Source: Poteriospumella lacustris | Taxonomy: Eukaryota > Sar > Chrysophyceae > Chromulinales > Dinobryaceae | NCBI GenBank assembly: GCA_008000375.1 | Contig: SMOI01000165.1 | Location: 1,256-65,255, forward strand | DNA: 64,000 bases | Reading direction: 5' to 3' | Part shown: piece by piece, positions 48,807 through 59,892 of the stretch | Layout of the letters: each line of letters starts with the position of its first letter | How positions within the stretch are numbered: the first letter of the stretch is position 1 | Notes under the pieces: model-generated | The model's database searches: none | Told to the model about the DNA's origin: nothing | Seen by the model: only the letters and a program-made list of their open reading frames with translations | Program-made: the position numbers and the translations under genes

Positions 48807-51800
48807 ATGTCGACGACAGACGAAGTCCAAGAGCAGATGTCCTCGTTGAATGTCCATGGCTGGCCTGCGCCTCGGATCCGTTCGACCTTCATCAACTTTT
48901 TCGTGGAGAAGAAAGGACACACCTTCTGGCAGAGCAGTCCGGTGGTTCCGGTGAACGACCCCACGTTGTTGTTCATCAACGCCGGCATGAACCAGTTCAA
49001 GCCGTTGTTTCTGGGCACGTGCGACCCCACGTTGGACATGGCGAAGCTGAAGATGGCGGTGAACTCGCAGAAGTGCATTCGCGCTGGCGGCAAGCACAAC
49101 GACTTGGACGACGTGGGCAAGGACGTGTACCACCACACGTTCTTCGAGATGTTGGGCAACTGGAGCTTCGGCAGCTACTTCAAGGAGGAGGCCATTCCGT
49201 GGGCGTGGGAGTGCTTGACGGTGGAGTTCGGCCTGAACCCCGACCGTCTGTACGCGACGTACTTCGGCGGTGACGAGAAGCAGGGCCTGGCTCCGGATGT
49301 GGAGGCGCGCGACATTTGGCTGCGCTTTTTGCCGGCGCACCGCGTGTTGCCGTTCGGCTGCAAGGACAACTTCTGGTAAGGCGCGCCGTATACCACCACC
49401 GCCACCGCCACAACCACTGCTAACGCGGTGTGCGATGCTGTGCAGGGAAATGGGTGCGACGGGTCCGTGCGGTCCGTGCACGGAGATCCACTACGACCGC
49501 ATCGGTGGTCGCGACGCGGCGTCGTTGGTGAACGCGGACCGCCCCGACGTGATCGAGATCTGGAACAACGTGTTCATCCAGTTCAACCGCGAGAACGACG
49601 GCTCGTTGAAGGAGCTGCCGAGCAAGCACGTCGACACGGGCATGGGCTTCGAGCGGCTGGCGTCGATCCTGCAGGGCAAGGACTCCAACTACGACACGGA
49701 CATCTTTCAGCCGATCTTCGAGGCTATCCAAGAGGTGTCCGGTGCGCGGCCGTACGAGGGCAAGGTCGGCGCAGACGACGCGGACCTAAAGGACATGGCG
49801 TACCGCGTGGTGGCCGACCACATCCGCACGTTGAGCTTCGCCATCACCGACGGCGCCGTGCCGTCGAACGATGGCCGCGGCTACGTGTTGCGTCGCATTT
49901 TGCGTCGTGCGGTGCGGTACGGCACGGAGCTGTTGGGCGCTCCGTCGGGCTTCTTCGCGAAGCTGGTGCCGGTGGTGGTGCGCAACTTCAGCGACGCGTT
50001 CCCCGAGCTGACGACGCGCCAGGACTTCGTCGCGATGATCATCGCGGAGGAGGAGCAGAGCTTCACCCGCACGCTAGACCAGGGCGTGAAGCACTTCCGC
50101 AAGGTGGTGGCGGCGTTGGAAGCGGCCGGTGCGGAGAAGGTGATTCCCGCGCACGAGGCGCACGTGTTGTTCTCGTCGATGGGCTTCCCGTTGGACCTGA
50201 CGGAGCTGATGGCGGCGGAGCGCGGCTTCACGGTGGACAAGGCGGGCTTCGAGGCGCGCATGGAGCACGACCGCAAGGTGTCGGAGGAGGCCGAGCTGAA
50301 GCGTAAGGGCGGCGACTGCAAGGACCTATCGATGGAGTCCGAGCAGACGTCGTTCCTGCAGACGCAGGGCCTGCCCGTGACGCTCACCGACCAGAAGTAC
50401 GTGTGGGACGCGCCGCTGCGTGCGACGGTGTTGGCGCTGTACCAGGGCAAAGGGCTGGAGAACAGCGGCTTCTCGCGCGAGATCACGGTGGCGGACGGTC
50501 TGGTCGGCATCGTGACCGACGCCTCGTCGTTCTATTACGAGTCGGGCGGCCAGACCTTCGACACGGGCAGCATCGTGTCGCTGGACGGCGCCGTGTCGTT
50601 CGAGGTGCGCAACGTGCAGGCGTACGCGGGCTACGTGGTGCACTCGGGCTACGTCGTGGGCGACGCGTCGTCGGTGCTGAAGGTGGGCGACGCGGTGGAG
50701 CTGCGCGTGGACTACGAGCGCCGCTCGTACGTGGCGCCGAACCACACGATGACGCACGTGTTGAACTTCGCGTTGCGGTCGGTGCTGTCGGAGACGGCGG
50801 AGGGCCGGACGGCCATCGAGATGGGTCTCTGCGAGCAGAAGGGTTCGCTGGTGGACAGCGACAAGCTGCGCTTTGACTTCTCGTGGACGTCGGGGCTGAC
50901 GCCGGCGCAGATCGCCGCCGTCGAGGGCATCGTCCGCCAGCGCATCCAGGCGCAGCTGCCGGTGTTCACGGACGTCGTGCCGCTGGCGCAGGCGACGCAG
51001 ATCTCGTCGCTGCGCAAGGTCTTCGGCGAGACGTACCCGGACCCGGTGCGGGTGGTGTCGGTGGGCGTGTCGGTGGAGCAGCTGTTGGCGCAGCCGGAGA
51101 ACGCCGACTGGCGGGGGTTCTCGGTGGAGTTCTGCGGCGGCACGCACCTGACGAACACGCAGCAGGCGGAGGACTTCGTGATCGTCGAGGAGAGCGGCAT
51201 CGCGAAGGGCATCCGCCGCATCGTCGGTCTGACGCGTCGCGGTGCCGCGCAGGCGCGTGCGACGGCGCGTGCGTTGTTGGTGCGTCTGGAGGCGCTGGAG
51301 ACGCAGGAGGTGGGGCCCGCGATGATCGCGGCGCACAAGGCGGTGAAGCTGGAGGCGGAGCAGGCGGTGGTGTCGCTGGTGGACAAGGAGATCGTCAAGA
51401 ACAAGTTCGCCGCCCTCTTCGACCGCATCAAGGCGTACAACAAGGCGCACGAGGCGCAGAAGCTGACGGTGGCGATGGAGTCGATCACGCAGCTGGCGCA
51501 GGCGGCGGCGGCGGCGGGGCAAACGGGCATCGTGGCGGCGATCGACTTCGGTGCGGACGGCAAAGTCGCGAAGAAGATCTTTGAGAAGGCGCAGACGGTG
51601 CTGGGCGACGGCTCCTTCTTCGTCGTGTCGCCCGACGCGGAGGGCGAAAGGTACGTGTCGCATGCGGTGGCGGACGGTAGCGGTCGTCGTCGGTGGTCTG
51701 TGGCGTGCGGGTGATGCTGACGGTGCTGTGCGTTGTGTGTGTGTCTCTCTGTGCGTTGTGTGTCTGTGTCTCTGTGTCTGTGGTGGGTGCAGGGTGGGCG

Positions 51801-51994
51801 TGTTCGCGGCGGCGGCGCCGGGTGTGAACGCCAAGGCCTGGGTCGACGCCGTCGTGGCGGAGATCGGCGAAGGGCGCGGCGGCGGAAAGGCCGACCAGGC
51901 CAACGCCAGCATTCCCGGCGGCGAGGCGGTCGTCGAGCGCGCCGTGCAGGCGGCTCGACGATTTTTCAACGCCACGACGGGCGCGTCGCTGTAA
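48807..51994 (+). CDS. alanyl-tRNA synthetase (cytosolic type), three exons
   Basis: Charges tRNA-Ala with alanine. Exons are 48807-49375, 49446-51650 and 51793-51994. Introns of 70 nt (GTAAGG ... GTGCAG) and 142 nt (GTACGT ... GTGCAG) keep phase, giving 991 residues, near the usual eukaryotic length. The class II core shows [32 protein letters not shown] and [17 protein letters not shown]. The split Trp codon joins KDNFW to [17 protein letters not shown] across intron 1. The editing domain has HTMTH and CGGTH, the Zn-binding His/Cys set. The C-Ala domain in exon 3 has [12 protein letters not shown]. No mitochondrial presequence follows the ATG. A partial inverted copy lies at 52996-54144. 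Confidence 0.95.
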
Positions 51995-52995
51995 CGCGGT
52001 TCCCTTCGGTGTGCGGTGGGGCAGCGGCTGTCGGCGGTTGGATCGTTGCTTTTTTGGAGGACGCGGCGGCGTGGGGAGTGGCGCAGGACGGTTTCCTACT
52101 TCGTTGGCGTCGGTTTTGGTGGCGGGTTCGCACAGCGTCGTCAGCTGTGGCTGTTCGGGTAGCCCCAGCGAGCGGCGTGTTGAGCGCCTTCGTCGACCGA
52201 TGGCGATGGGCGTTTTCGTTGATGCGGCGCGTGGGCCTCTTCGTCTGGCGGACGCGGTGTGTAAAATACGACTAACACGTTGACGTCTACAACTGCTGCG
52301 GGCCGTGTGCTGTGTGTGTCTGTGCTGTGTCTGTGCTGTGTCTGTTGCGGTGGGCGGTCTGGGGGCGTCGGCGGTGTGGGTGGTGGTGGTGGGGTACCGG
52401 TGGACGGGGGCAGGCGTCGGTGTTCGCTGGGTACGTTGTGGTACCCGCTACTGGGCCGCCGGGTCGTGTCGCGCGCAGCTGTGCACTCCCTCCCTCCCCC
52501 GTGGAGGGGTGGGGCAGGGGGTGTACAGCACAGCAGCCGCCGTGGCGACGGCGACGCGTCGGCCCCGCAGCGGCCCCGCAGCGGTTCGCCAACAACGGAC
52601 GCACGGTTCACGGAGACGTTCTGCTTCTACTGCCACTGTCACTGTCACTGCCACTGCTGCCGCCGCCGTCGCCTACGATTCATCCACCTGCACAGACAGA
52701 CGCACACACGTGCACACACACACATGCACACACGCACACGCACACCAGCGTTGACCGTTGCTCGTTACGCGTTACCAGTTGCACGTTACACGACGAAACC
52801 CCCCGGGGCCCGCCTCTACGACGAACTACCCACGGCGCACAGCCTGTCGCTCAGCTACCTCAACGCGACGACCGCCCCAACCGACGCGGCGGAGACACTG
52901 CCCCGCCCACACCGCCGACGGACGCAAACCGATGACCAACGCCACAGACCGCTGCCCCACCCCACAGCGACGCGACGCGTCACCGCGACGCGCCC
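51995..52995. other. GC-rich intergenic spacer between AlaRS and its inverted copy
   Basis: Low-complexity G/T- and C/A-rich DNA: tgtgctgtgtctg units at 52307-52350, gtggtggtg at 52380, and ca-rich runs at 52695-52745. About 51995-52090 and the reverse complement of about 52885-52990 share the start of the AlaRS 3' flank. Overlapping ORFs on both strands look compositional. Confidence 0.55.
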
Positions 52996-54144
52996 GTCGT
53001 GGCGTTGAAATGTCGTCGCGCCGCCTCCACGGCGCGCGCGACGACCGCCTCGCCGCCGGGAATGCTGGCGTTGGCCTGGTCGGCCTTTCCGCCGCCGCGC
53101 CCTTCGCCGATCTCCGCCGATCGACTTCGGCGCGGACAGCAAAGTGGCGAAGAAAATCTGCGAGAAGGCGAAGAACGAGCCGTCGCCCAGCACCGTCTTC
53201 GCCTTCTCGAAGATCTTCTTCGCGACTTTGCCGTCCGCACCAAAGTCGATCGCCGCCACGATGCGTCCTGGCCCTGCTGCAGGATCGACGCCAGCCGCTC
53301 GAAGCCCATGCCCGTGTCGACGTGCTTGCTCGGCAGCTCCTTCAACGAGCCGTCGTTCTCGCGGTTGAACTGGATGAACACGTTGTTCCAGATCTCGATC
53401 ACGTCGGGGCGGTCCGCGTTCACCAACGACGCCGCGTCGCGACCACCGATGCGGTCGTAGTGGATCTCCGTGCACGGACCGCACGGACCCGTCGCACCCA
53501 TTTCCCTGCACAGCATCGCACACCGCGTTAGCAGTGGTTGTGGCGGTGGCGGTGGTGGTATACGGCGCGCCTTACCAGAAGTTGTCCTTGCAGCCGAACG
53601 GCAACACGCGGTGCGCCGGCAAAAAGCGCAGCCAAATGTCGCGCGCCTCCACATCCGGAGCCAGGCCCTGCTTCTCGTCACCGCCGAAGTACGTCGCGTA
53701 CAGACGGTCGGGGTTCAGGCCGAACTCCACCGTCAAGCACTCCCACGCCCACGGAATGGCCTCCTCCTTGAAGTAGCTGCCGAAGCTCCAGTTGCCCAAC
53801 ATCTCGAAGAACGTGTGGTGGTACACGTCCTTGCCCACGTCGTCCAGGTCGTTGTGCTTGCCGCCGGCGCGAATGCACTTCTGCGAGTTCACCGCCATCT
53901 TCAGCTTCGCCATGTCCAACGTGGGGTCGCACGTGCCCAGAAACAACGGCTTGAACTGGTTCATGCCGGCGTTGATGAACAACAACGTGGGGTCGTTCAC
54001 CGGAACCACCGGACTGCTCTGCCAGAAGGTGTGTCCTTTCTTCTCCACGAAATAGTTGATGAAAGTCGAACGGATCCGAGGCGCCGGCCAGCCATGGACA
54101 TTCAACGAGGACCTCTGCTCTTGGACTTCGTCTGTCGTCGACAT
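52996..54144 (-). pseudogene. inverted, internally deleted copy of the alanyl-tRNA synthetase gene
   Basis: Reading leftward, exon 1' runs 54144-53576 (one or two substitutions, for example QRSSLN for QMSSLN and a Tyr in FINYF), then an intron with the same sequence as the original (53575-53506), then exon 2' 53505-53277 up to FERLASILQ. The copy then jumps to the segment near residues 900-930 (53265-53186), continues with the same segment in opposite orientation (about 53180-53121), and ends with exon 3 ([13 protein letters not shown] ... FNATTGAS). The editing domain and most of the tRNA-binding core are missing and the frame shifts at the joint, so no working synthetase is expected. The retained intron shows duplication at DNA level, and near-identity shows it is recent. 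Confidence 0.92.
53121..53255. repeat. imperfect palindrome inside the AlaRS copy
   Basis: The arm 53121-53180 ('atcgacttcggcgcggac' ... 'ggcgaagaa') is the same AlaRS segment as 53255-53190, in opposite orientation, around a short centre near 53183-53187. The sequence could fold into a long hairpin and marks the rearrangement joint. Confidence 0.85.
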
Positions 54145-54850
54145 GTTTCCTCTGTCTGCGCTCCAATCGACGCTACTGGTCGCTCTCCGTTGTTTGATTG
54201 ATTTGTGTCGACAACATCGCATGCACCAACCTCCTGTCCGTCCTTCGTTTGGCTCCTTTTCCTTTGTTTCCCGAATAACTATCCTCTTCGACCTCGTCGA
54301 CGGGTCGAAGACGACGTCGTCGCCTCGTCGCCTCCTCTTGCCCCACCATTCAGCGTCTAACTAAGCTCTTTTCTCGCCTGTATCACCGACGGACGGAGTC
54401 GGTCTGAGAGGACGCCCCTCTGCCAACTCCATCATTCAGCGTCTAACTTAGCTCCCATGACACTCCTCTCTATCACCGACGGACGGAAGTGGACGGTCGA
54501 ATCGTGAGAGGGCGCCCACCGCGCGGCTCTACGTTCCGTCCTCCGACCGCGACGCGCCGCAGCGCAGCAGCGCTCTCAACTGCACAGGGCACTCTCGTTT
54601 AGGCTCATAAAACAACGTAGTAAGGCCCAAGAAAGATAGACTATACTCGTGACAACACGTGCGTATATCACGATTAAAACGCGGACGATAGCTTGGCGTC
54701 CCGGATTATTTTTTTTTTTATTCGTGAGCACCGTTAGAAACGTGGAACAAGCGACCAGCGTCTCGTTTACGTTGGCATTGCTTTGTTGTGCTGTTTTGTG
54801 AAGAGAGTTACACGGAAGCCCGTTGGTTATATCAGTAAAGACCCCACACC
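54145..54850. other. divergent intergenic region
   Basis: Between the AlaRS copy start (-) and the gene at 54851 (+). About 54345-54440 and 54440-54500 contain a doubled segment ('cattcagcgtctaact.agctc', 'tatcaccgacggacgga'). A T-run lies at 54711-54720. No gene is recognised. Confidence 0.5.
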
Positions 54851-57085
54851 ATGAACGATTTGGCTTCCACCATCAGCGGTGGTGCGATTGCGATGCCCGA
54901 TCCGGAGCAAATGGACCGGCGGTTGATCTTGAAGCGCGCACATCAAAACAGCAGCGGGTCCAGTGGCTCGGAGCCCGACTCCAAGAATTTAAGAAAACGA
55001 TTGAACGTGGGCGAATCAGGCGACAGTATGCGATCCAGTACGTGCGGGCCGAAGTCGCTTTTCCCCTGTCGAATCTGCGTGTGCTTGACGCTGCTGTTGC
55101 TGTTGTCGTGTGTCGTGTAGTGACGAGTGGAACCACCACGGAGAACGACGTCTTCCACAAGGTAAGAGTGAGCGATAATGCCTGCGGTTGGCTGCTGACG
55201 TCGTTGTGCTGACCGTGACCGTGACACGTGGCGCTTCGCAGTACGTCGGCCCACCGCATCAGCAGCCGTCTGGAGGAGACACGCACGCCTACGACGTGAT
55301 GGACGACTTGGCGCAGCGGATTGAACCGGTGCATCGCCCGATCGAAGTCTTCGAGAAACTGGACGACAGCCTCTTCGACGGCGCGGGGCCCTTGTAAGTC
55401 GCCTGCCTCTGCTCTGCTGTGCCCTGTGCCCTGTGCCTGTGCGTTGCCTGTGCTGATGGCTGATGCTGATGCTGGTATAGTGGCGACTTCGAAGGCACCG
55501 ACGAGGACGACGGCTTCCTGCACGACGACGGGCTGATGATGTGGGACGACGGCGACGATCTCGTCGCCGGCCCACCGGGCGACGCTGCCGCTGCCGCTGC
55601 CGCTGCTGCCACCGCTGCGCGTGACGAAGTGACGCAGCTGGTCGCGGGCCTCGACGACGGCCGCAAAGAAGCGCTGAAGAGCCTGCTGGCCCGCAGCGCC
55701 AATGGCACGGCGCCGGACTCGCTGGGCCACGACGTGCGGTCGATCCTGTCCGCGTCGCTCAGCCACTCGACCGACTCGTTCGCCGGCGGCGCCGGCCACT
55801 TGCACGTGCTGATCGATGACCCGGCCCACGCGTTCGACCCGTCGACGCTGCAGTATCTGCGCGAGGCGATGCTGAGCGACGGTGACGGTGGCGGTGGTGG
55901 TCTGGAGCCGATGTCGATCAGCGGCAAATCGGATCGCTCCGACGCGGTACGTTGGCGTCGGTTGTTGTGCGCTGCGCGTTGTTCTGTTCGCTCTTGACTC
56001 TCTTCTCGCTGTTGCTGTTGCTGTTGCTGTAGCCGACGAAGCGTTCGAACGGCCGTGCGAAGGCCAACCGCACGCCGACGACGACGGTCGAGGACAGCTC
56101 GACGCCCACGTCGCAGAGCAGCGCCACGTCGTCGTCGCGTCGTAAAACCGCCGCGCAGAAGCGCAAAGAAGAACAAGAAAAGGAGAAAGCGGCCGCGGCG
56201 GGTCTGCTGCGCGGCAACTATCGCTGCGGCCGCTGCGGGCTGCCGAAGGTGAACCACGTGTGTCAGTTCGTCGACACGGTCGGCAGCCACGTCGCGGTGC
56301 AAGTCGAAGCGCCGATCCTCGACGTGGTGACGGGTTTGCCGTTCGAAGGCGAGCGGTTTCTGTCGATTTCGGCGGCCAATTCGCCTGCGCCGAGTCAAGC
56401 GTCGCACAAATCGATGGCGATGGCGGTGGTCTCGCCACGATCGACGCTGGCGACGGTGGCGGTGGCGGACGGCGGCAGTGGTCGCTACGCCGCCGCCGCT
56501 GCGGCCTCCGCCGCGTACGACAGCATGGACGTGGACGATGCGTCGTCGACGGTGTCCTTCGGGGTGCCCGCCGCCTCCGCCGACTACCAACGCTCCGTCG
56601 GCAGTCCGCTGTGGGCCCACCCACCGCCGCCGCCGCTGCAGCAGCAGCAGTCGCGTGTCCTGCAGGGGCAGTTGGCGATGAGCCTCGATGGCTACGAGTA
56701 CGTGGACCAGCAGCAGTACGCCGCCATGGCGCCGGCGGTGCAGAACCCGCTGCTGATGGGCCAGTTCTACCACCCGCAGCCCCCGCCGGACCCGTCGTCG
56801 TTCGGCGCCGGTCCGTTCTACCCGCCGCCGCCGATGCACGACCCGTCCGCCGCCACAGGACCGTTCTACCCGCCGCCACAGGACGACGCCGCGTACGAGC
56901 AGAGCGCCTACGACGCGTTCCACCCCGATCGGCAGCAGTACCAGCAGCAGCAGCAGCAGCAGCAACAGAACGCCGACGGGTCGCAGCAGCAGCAGCAGCA
57001 GAGCACCCGCGGCAACGGCTACGGCTTCGTGTGCACCGTCAACGACCAGACCGACTTCGCCTGTTTCCCGTTCTTTTGCTTCTAA
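54851..57085 (+). CDS. five-exon Gln/Pro-rich protein with CxxC...HxC motif
   Basis: Proposed exons: 54851-55037, 55121-55161, 55242-55393, 55481-55946, 56033-57085. All four introns are GT...AG and phases agree, giving 632 residues. Exon 1 has a basic RRLILKRAHQNSSGS stretch. Exons 3-4 are acidic with an Ala run. Exon 5 has a Ser/Thr/Lys-rich part, an Arg/Lys/Glu helix (KTAAQKRKEEQEKEKAAAA), then YRCGRCGLPKVNHVCQF, a small possible Zn site, then Pro-rich repeats (GPFYPPP twice) and Gln runs, ending FACFPFFCF. The mix of basic, acidic, Zn-like and poly-Gln regions suggests a nuclear regulatory or RNA-associated protein. That is inference; I do not recognise an orthologue. The exon 1-2 junction is the least certain. 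Confidence 0.7.
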
Positions 57086-59191
57086 CACGACACACGACAC
57101 GTGTCGTAGCGGTGGCGGTGGCGGTGGCGGTGGCAGTCCATCTCCCATCGGTCCGTCCGTCCGTCCGTCCGTCTCTTTCCCCATTCGCAACGGTCGCGGT
57201 TCGACCGTGTCGCTGCCGTCCGTCCGTTGCCAATCTCGTTTCCTTTCGATTTGTTCCTTGTTTTGTTTTGATTTGCTGTGCTGTGCTGTGCTGTGCTTTG
57301 GTTTGATTTGAGTTGATTCGTTGGTTCGGTCGGCGCGGGCGGGTGCGCCAGTAGGTCGCTGCCCCCTCAACCCCCGCCCCGACCGTTGTGCGTATTTTGG
57401 TTTGCTATTGGAGTTGCATCTCTCTGCCGCCCTCCCCCCTCCCCCCTCCCCCGTTCGGTTCGCTCTGTTCCCCGTCACAGTCTGTTGCGGTCACCTGTCT
57501 CTCTGTCGCCCTCTGTCACCCTCCGCGGTCGCCCTGCGTCAGCCGCTGTCACCCTCAGTCACGTCACTCGCTGCCTCTGCCAGACGGCGGCGGTCTGTTC
57601 TCTTTCGCTTCGTTTGCTCCTTCTGTCGCGCCCCATTTATCGCGCGTGGCTGTGCTGCTGTTACCTTTGGCCGGTAGTTTCGTCGGTCTGTCCGTGCCGC
57701 CTCGTCCGCATCCCACGACCGAGCAAGACAGAGGCAGAGGCAGCGGTGCTTCTCATACGCCGCCCCGCCCCGTTACACACATACACATACACATACACAC
57801 GCCCATCCCGTTTTTGTTTGTCGCCTCTGTTTGCGCGTTGCTTTGGCCCGGTCGGTTGGCCCGGTCGGTTGGTTGGATTCGTTTCGTGAGAATTGCTTTG
57901 CTTTGCTTTGTGGTTGCTTTGTGGTTGCTTTGGTGTGTTGGATTCGTTCGCGTTCGTACGGCGGGGCGAGTGACATGGCGCCGTGTGGTACGCCGCGTTT
58001 GTGTTTGTGTGCGTGTGATCTGTTGCAGTGGCTGCGTTTGTTGTGTTCGCAGCTGCAGCTCCTGTGGGCTGCCCGTTGGGACGGGCGGGGTGGCGCTCTG
58101 CTCTGCGCACCAGACTGGCCGCCGAGCAGACGCCCCTCCCCCTCCCCTCGTCCTCCTCGCCTCGTCCTCGACGCCGAGGCTGCCTGTCTACACCTCTCTC
58201 TCTACATATCATCGATGGTCTCTCTGTCTCTCTCTCGGTCTCTCTCAGTCGGTCTCTCTGTCTGTCTCTGTCTCTCTTTCGCGCCTTTCGTTCTCCTCGT
58301 TCTCCTCGTTCTCCGCTCGCTCTGTTTCTCTCTCGCTCTCAGTTGCTGCGGAGGTACAGTGCTTGGCTTCTGAAGCCGAGGAGCGCTTCCGTTTTTCCTC
58401 TCCGATTCGTCTCTGGGGAGGCCACCGATCACTGAGAGCGCCGTGCGACAATCTCGTTTTCTTCTGTGCGCGTCGGCGTCTCGTGTCGCAGTGCCTTGTG
58501 GCGCCTCCGGTGGCGCCATGCGGCCGGCTGGCGCTGCGTCTCGCCTGAGGGCTGCGCCGAGACGGCCGCGCAGACAGCATTCGTTGGTCCGAGAGCGTTT
58601 CACCGCCACTGGGACAGTCGTGTGCGTGTTTCGTTGCTGTTGTTTTTGCTGTGCACGACGCCTGGTGTTTCCGCTGCGCGCGCTTCTTTCGCTTCAGTTG
58701 CTTTCAGTCGCAGGCGCCACAAATGCTACATTTCGCTGGTGTTCGGCGGTTGGTTCCTGTGGGTTTCCCATTTTGTTTTGTAATCGTAACGACATCGATC
58801 GACTACCGGGGTACACTTCTCTCTCGGGTCCACTTGCGTCATTCGACTTTGTAGACACCGTCGTAGGTACACGTGCACCCACTCCGGGAGAGAAAACCGT
58901 GAAAAAAACGTCGGGAACCGGATTATCTGACCGAATAGTCCGGTTTTCGCTATTTCGACCGGGTTCATGAATGGCGCTCCATACCATTTCGTGCCAGTTT
59001 GTTCTTTTTCGGGAATACTGTTCTTTCTCCGCCAAGAAGAACGTTCCTTGAGCAATCGAGCGTGTCACCATCTGGTGCGGAGTGTCGCACCACCATTCAA
59101 ATCCAGTGGCCAACATCACCATCAACAGTCACATTTAACACCCACCTTTAGGCCCTCCACATTCACGTTCACAAACTCGATCGACCCAATA
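57086..59191. other. long low-complexity non-coding stretch
   Basis: 57108-57136 is (GGTGGC)n, 57148-57172 (GTCC)n, 57275-57298 (GCTGT)n. 57420-57560 is C/T-rich, and 58195-58330 is a (TCTCTCTG)n-like run. ORFs such as 57388-58548 consist of Cys/Leu/Ser/Arg/Val-rich low-complexity translation in several frames and are not credible. 58895-58970 contains complementary stretches around 'gaaccggattatctgaccgaatagtccggtttt'. No gene recognised. Confidence 0.55.
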
Positions 59192-59620
59192 ATGACCGAT
59201 GTTTCTTTTGTTGGCTACATGGCCGTGCCGACCAATCGGCCAGTGGTCACGGAGTTTCGATCGCTCCTGCTGAATCCGCCGTCCGAAGATGATCGCAAGT
59301 ATGGTTTGCTGGTGAGCACCGATATTGTCCGCGAAAACAACACCTTTTTCGAAGACCTCGAGATCGCTGGAGTTTGCAAAATTCGGACGGATCTCGTAAC
59401 CCTGACAAAGGAGAATTACCACAGCATATTGGCTAAACAGGGCTCGCCAGAAAAGCTCGCCAGACTCGAAAAAGAGAGCGGCTCAACGATCGCCGAGCTC
59501 GAAGCGAAGGTGTTAGGCTTACAAGAAGAAAATGTGGCACAAAAGGAACAGATTACGGCACTACAGGCCCAGGTACTTGCACAGCAGGACGAGATTACAA
59601 CACTAAAGGCCCAAGGGTAG
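59192..59620 (+). CDS. small unrecognised protein with C-terminal coiled coil
   Basis: 142 residues from ATG 59192 (MTDVSFVGYMAVPTNRP). The frame is open upstream to 58967 but the extra residues are low-complexity. Residues 1-85 look globular (EFRSLLLNPPSEDDRKYGLLVSTD, then FFEDLEIAGVCKIRTDLVTL). From about residue 95 there is a heptad coiled coil (AELEAKVLGLQEENVAQKEQ, ALQAQVLAQQDEI). The stop falls inside the coil, and the same frame continues after it with VTLDTKVAEH-like residues, so the protein may be truncated from a longer coil. No known family is recognised. No clear neighbour relationship. Confidence 0.6.
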   Translation: MTDVSFVGYMAVPTNRPVVTEFRSLLLNPPSEDDRKYGLLVSTDIVRENNTFFEDLEIAGVCKIRTDLVTLTKENYHSILAKQGSPEKLARLEKESGSTIAELEAKVLGLQEENVAQKEQITALQAQVLAQQDEITTLKAQG

Positions 59621-59892
59621 ATCGTCACACTGGATACGAAGGTCGCCGAACACTGTTGGCCCATCTTTCGCCTCAGTTAGATGGACTCAGCCTAATCTAG
59701 TAGAGACAGCGAGACTGTAATTGCTGGAATGTAATTGTTTTTAAAAAGAATAAGAATAAGCATAAAGGCTGCTACGGGTCAGAGGGAAAGAGGAAAGAAA
59801 ACGGACGCGAACCGTGGGTCGGCCACCCTCTCTGGTAGCGAAGACGCCCTGGAGCTAGCGGAAACACAACAACCGCCACTACTACTCATATT
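59621..59892. other. intergenic, nothing recognised
   Basis: Short spacer with an A-rich part at 59735-59765 (aaaaagaataagaataag). No gene seen. Confidence 0.4.

Noticed and set aside
50326-51975. 549-codon minus ORF opposite AlaRS, and the similar 54873-56879 and 55289-57478 minus ORFs
   Set aside because: Shadows of GC-rich genes (Arg/His/Ala/Ser runs, no domains). The plus-strand genes are well supported.
57388-58548. 386-codon ORF in the low-complexity stretch
   Set aside because: Translation of simple repeats (Ser/Leu/Cys/Val runs), with several overlapping frames equally open and no domain.
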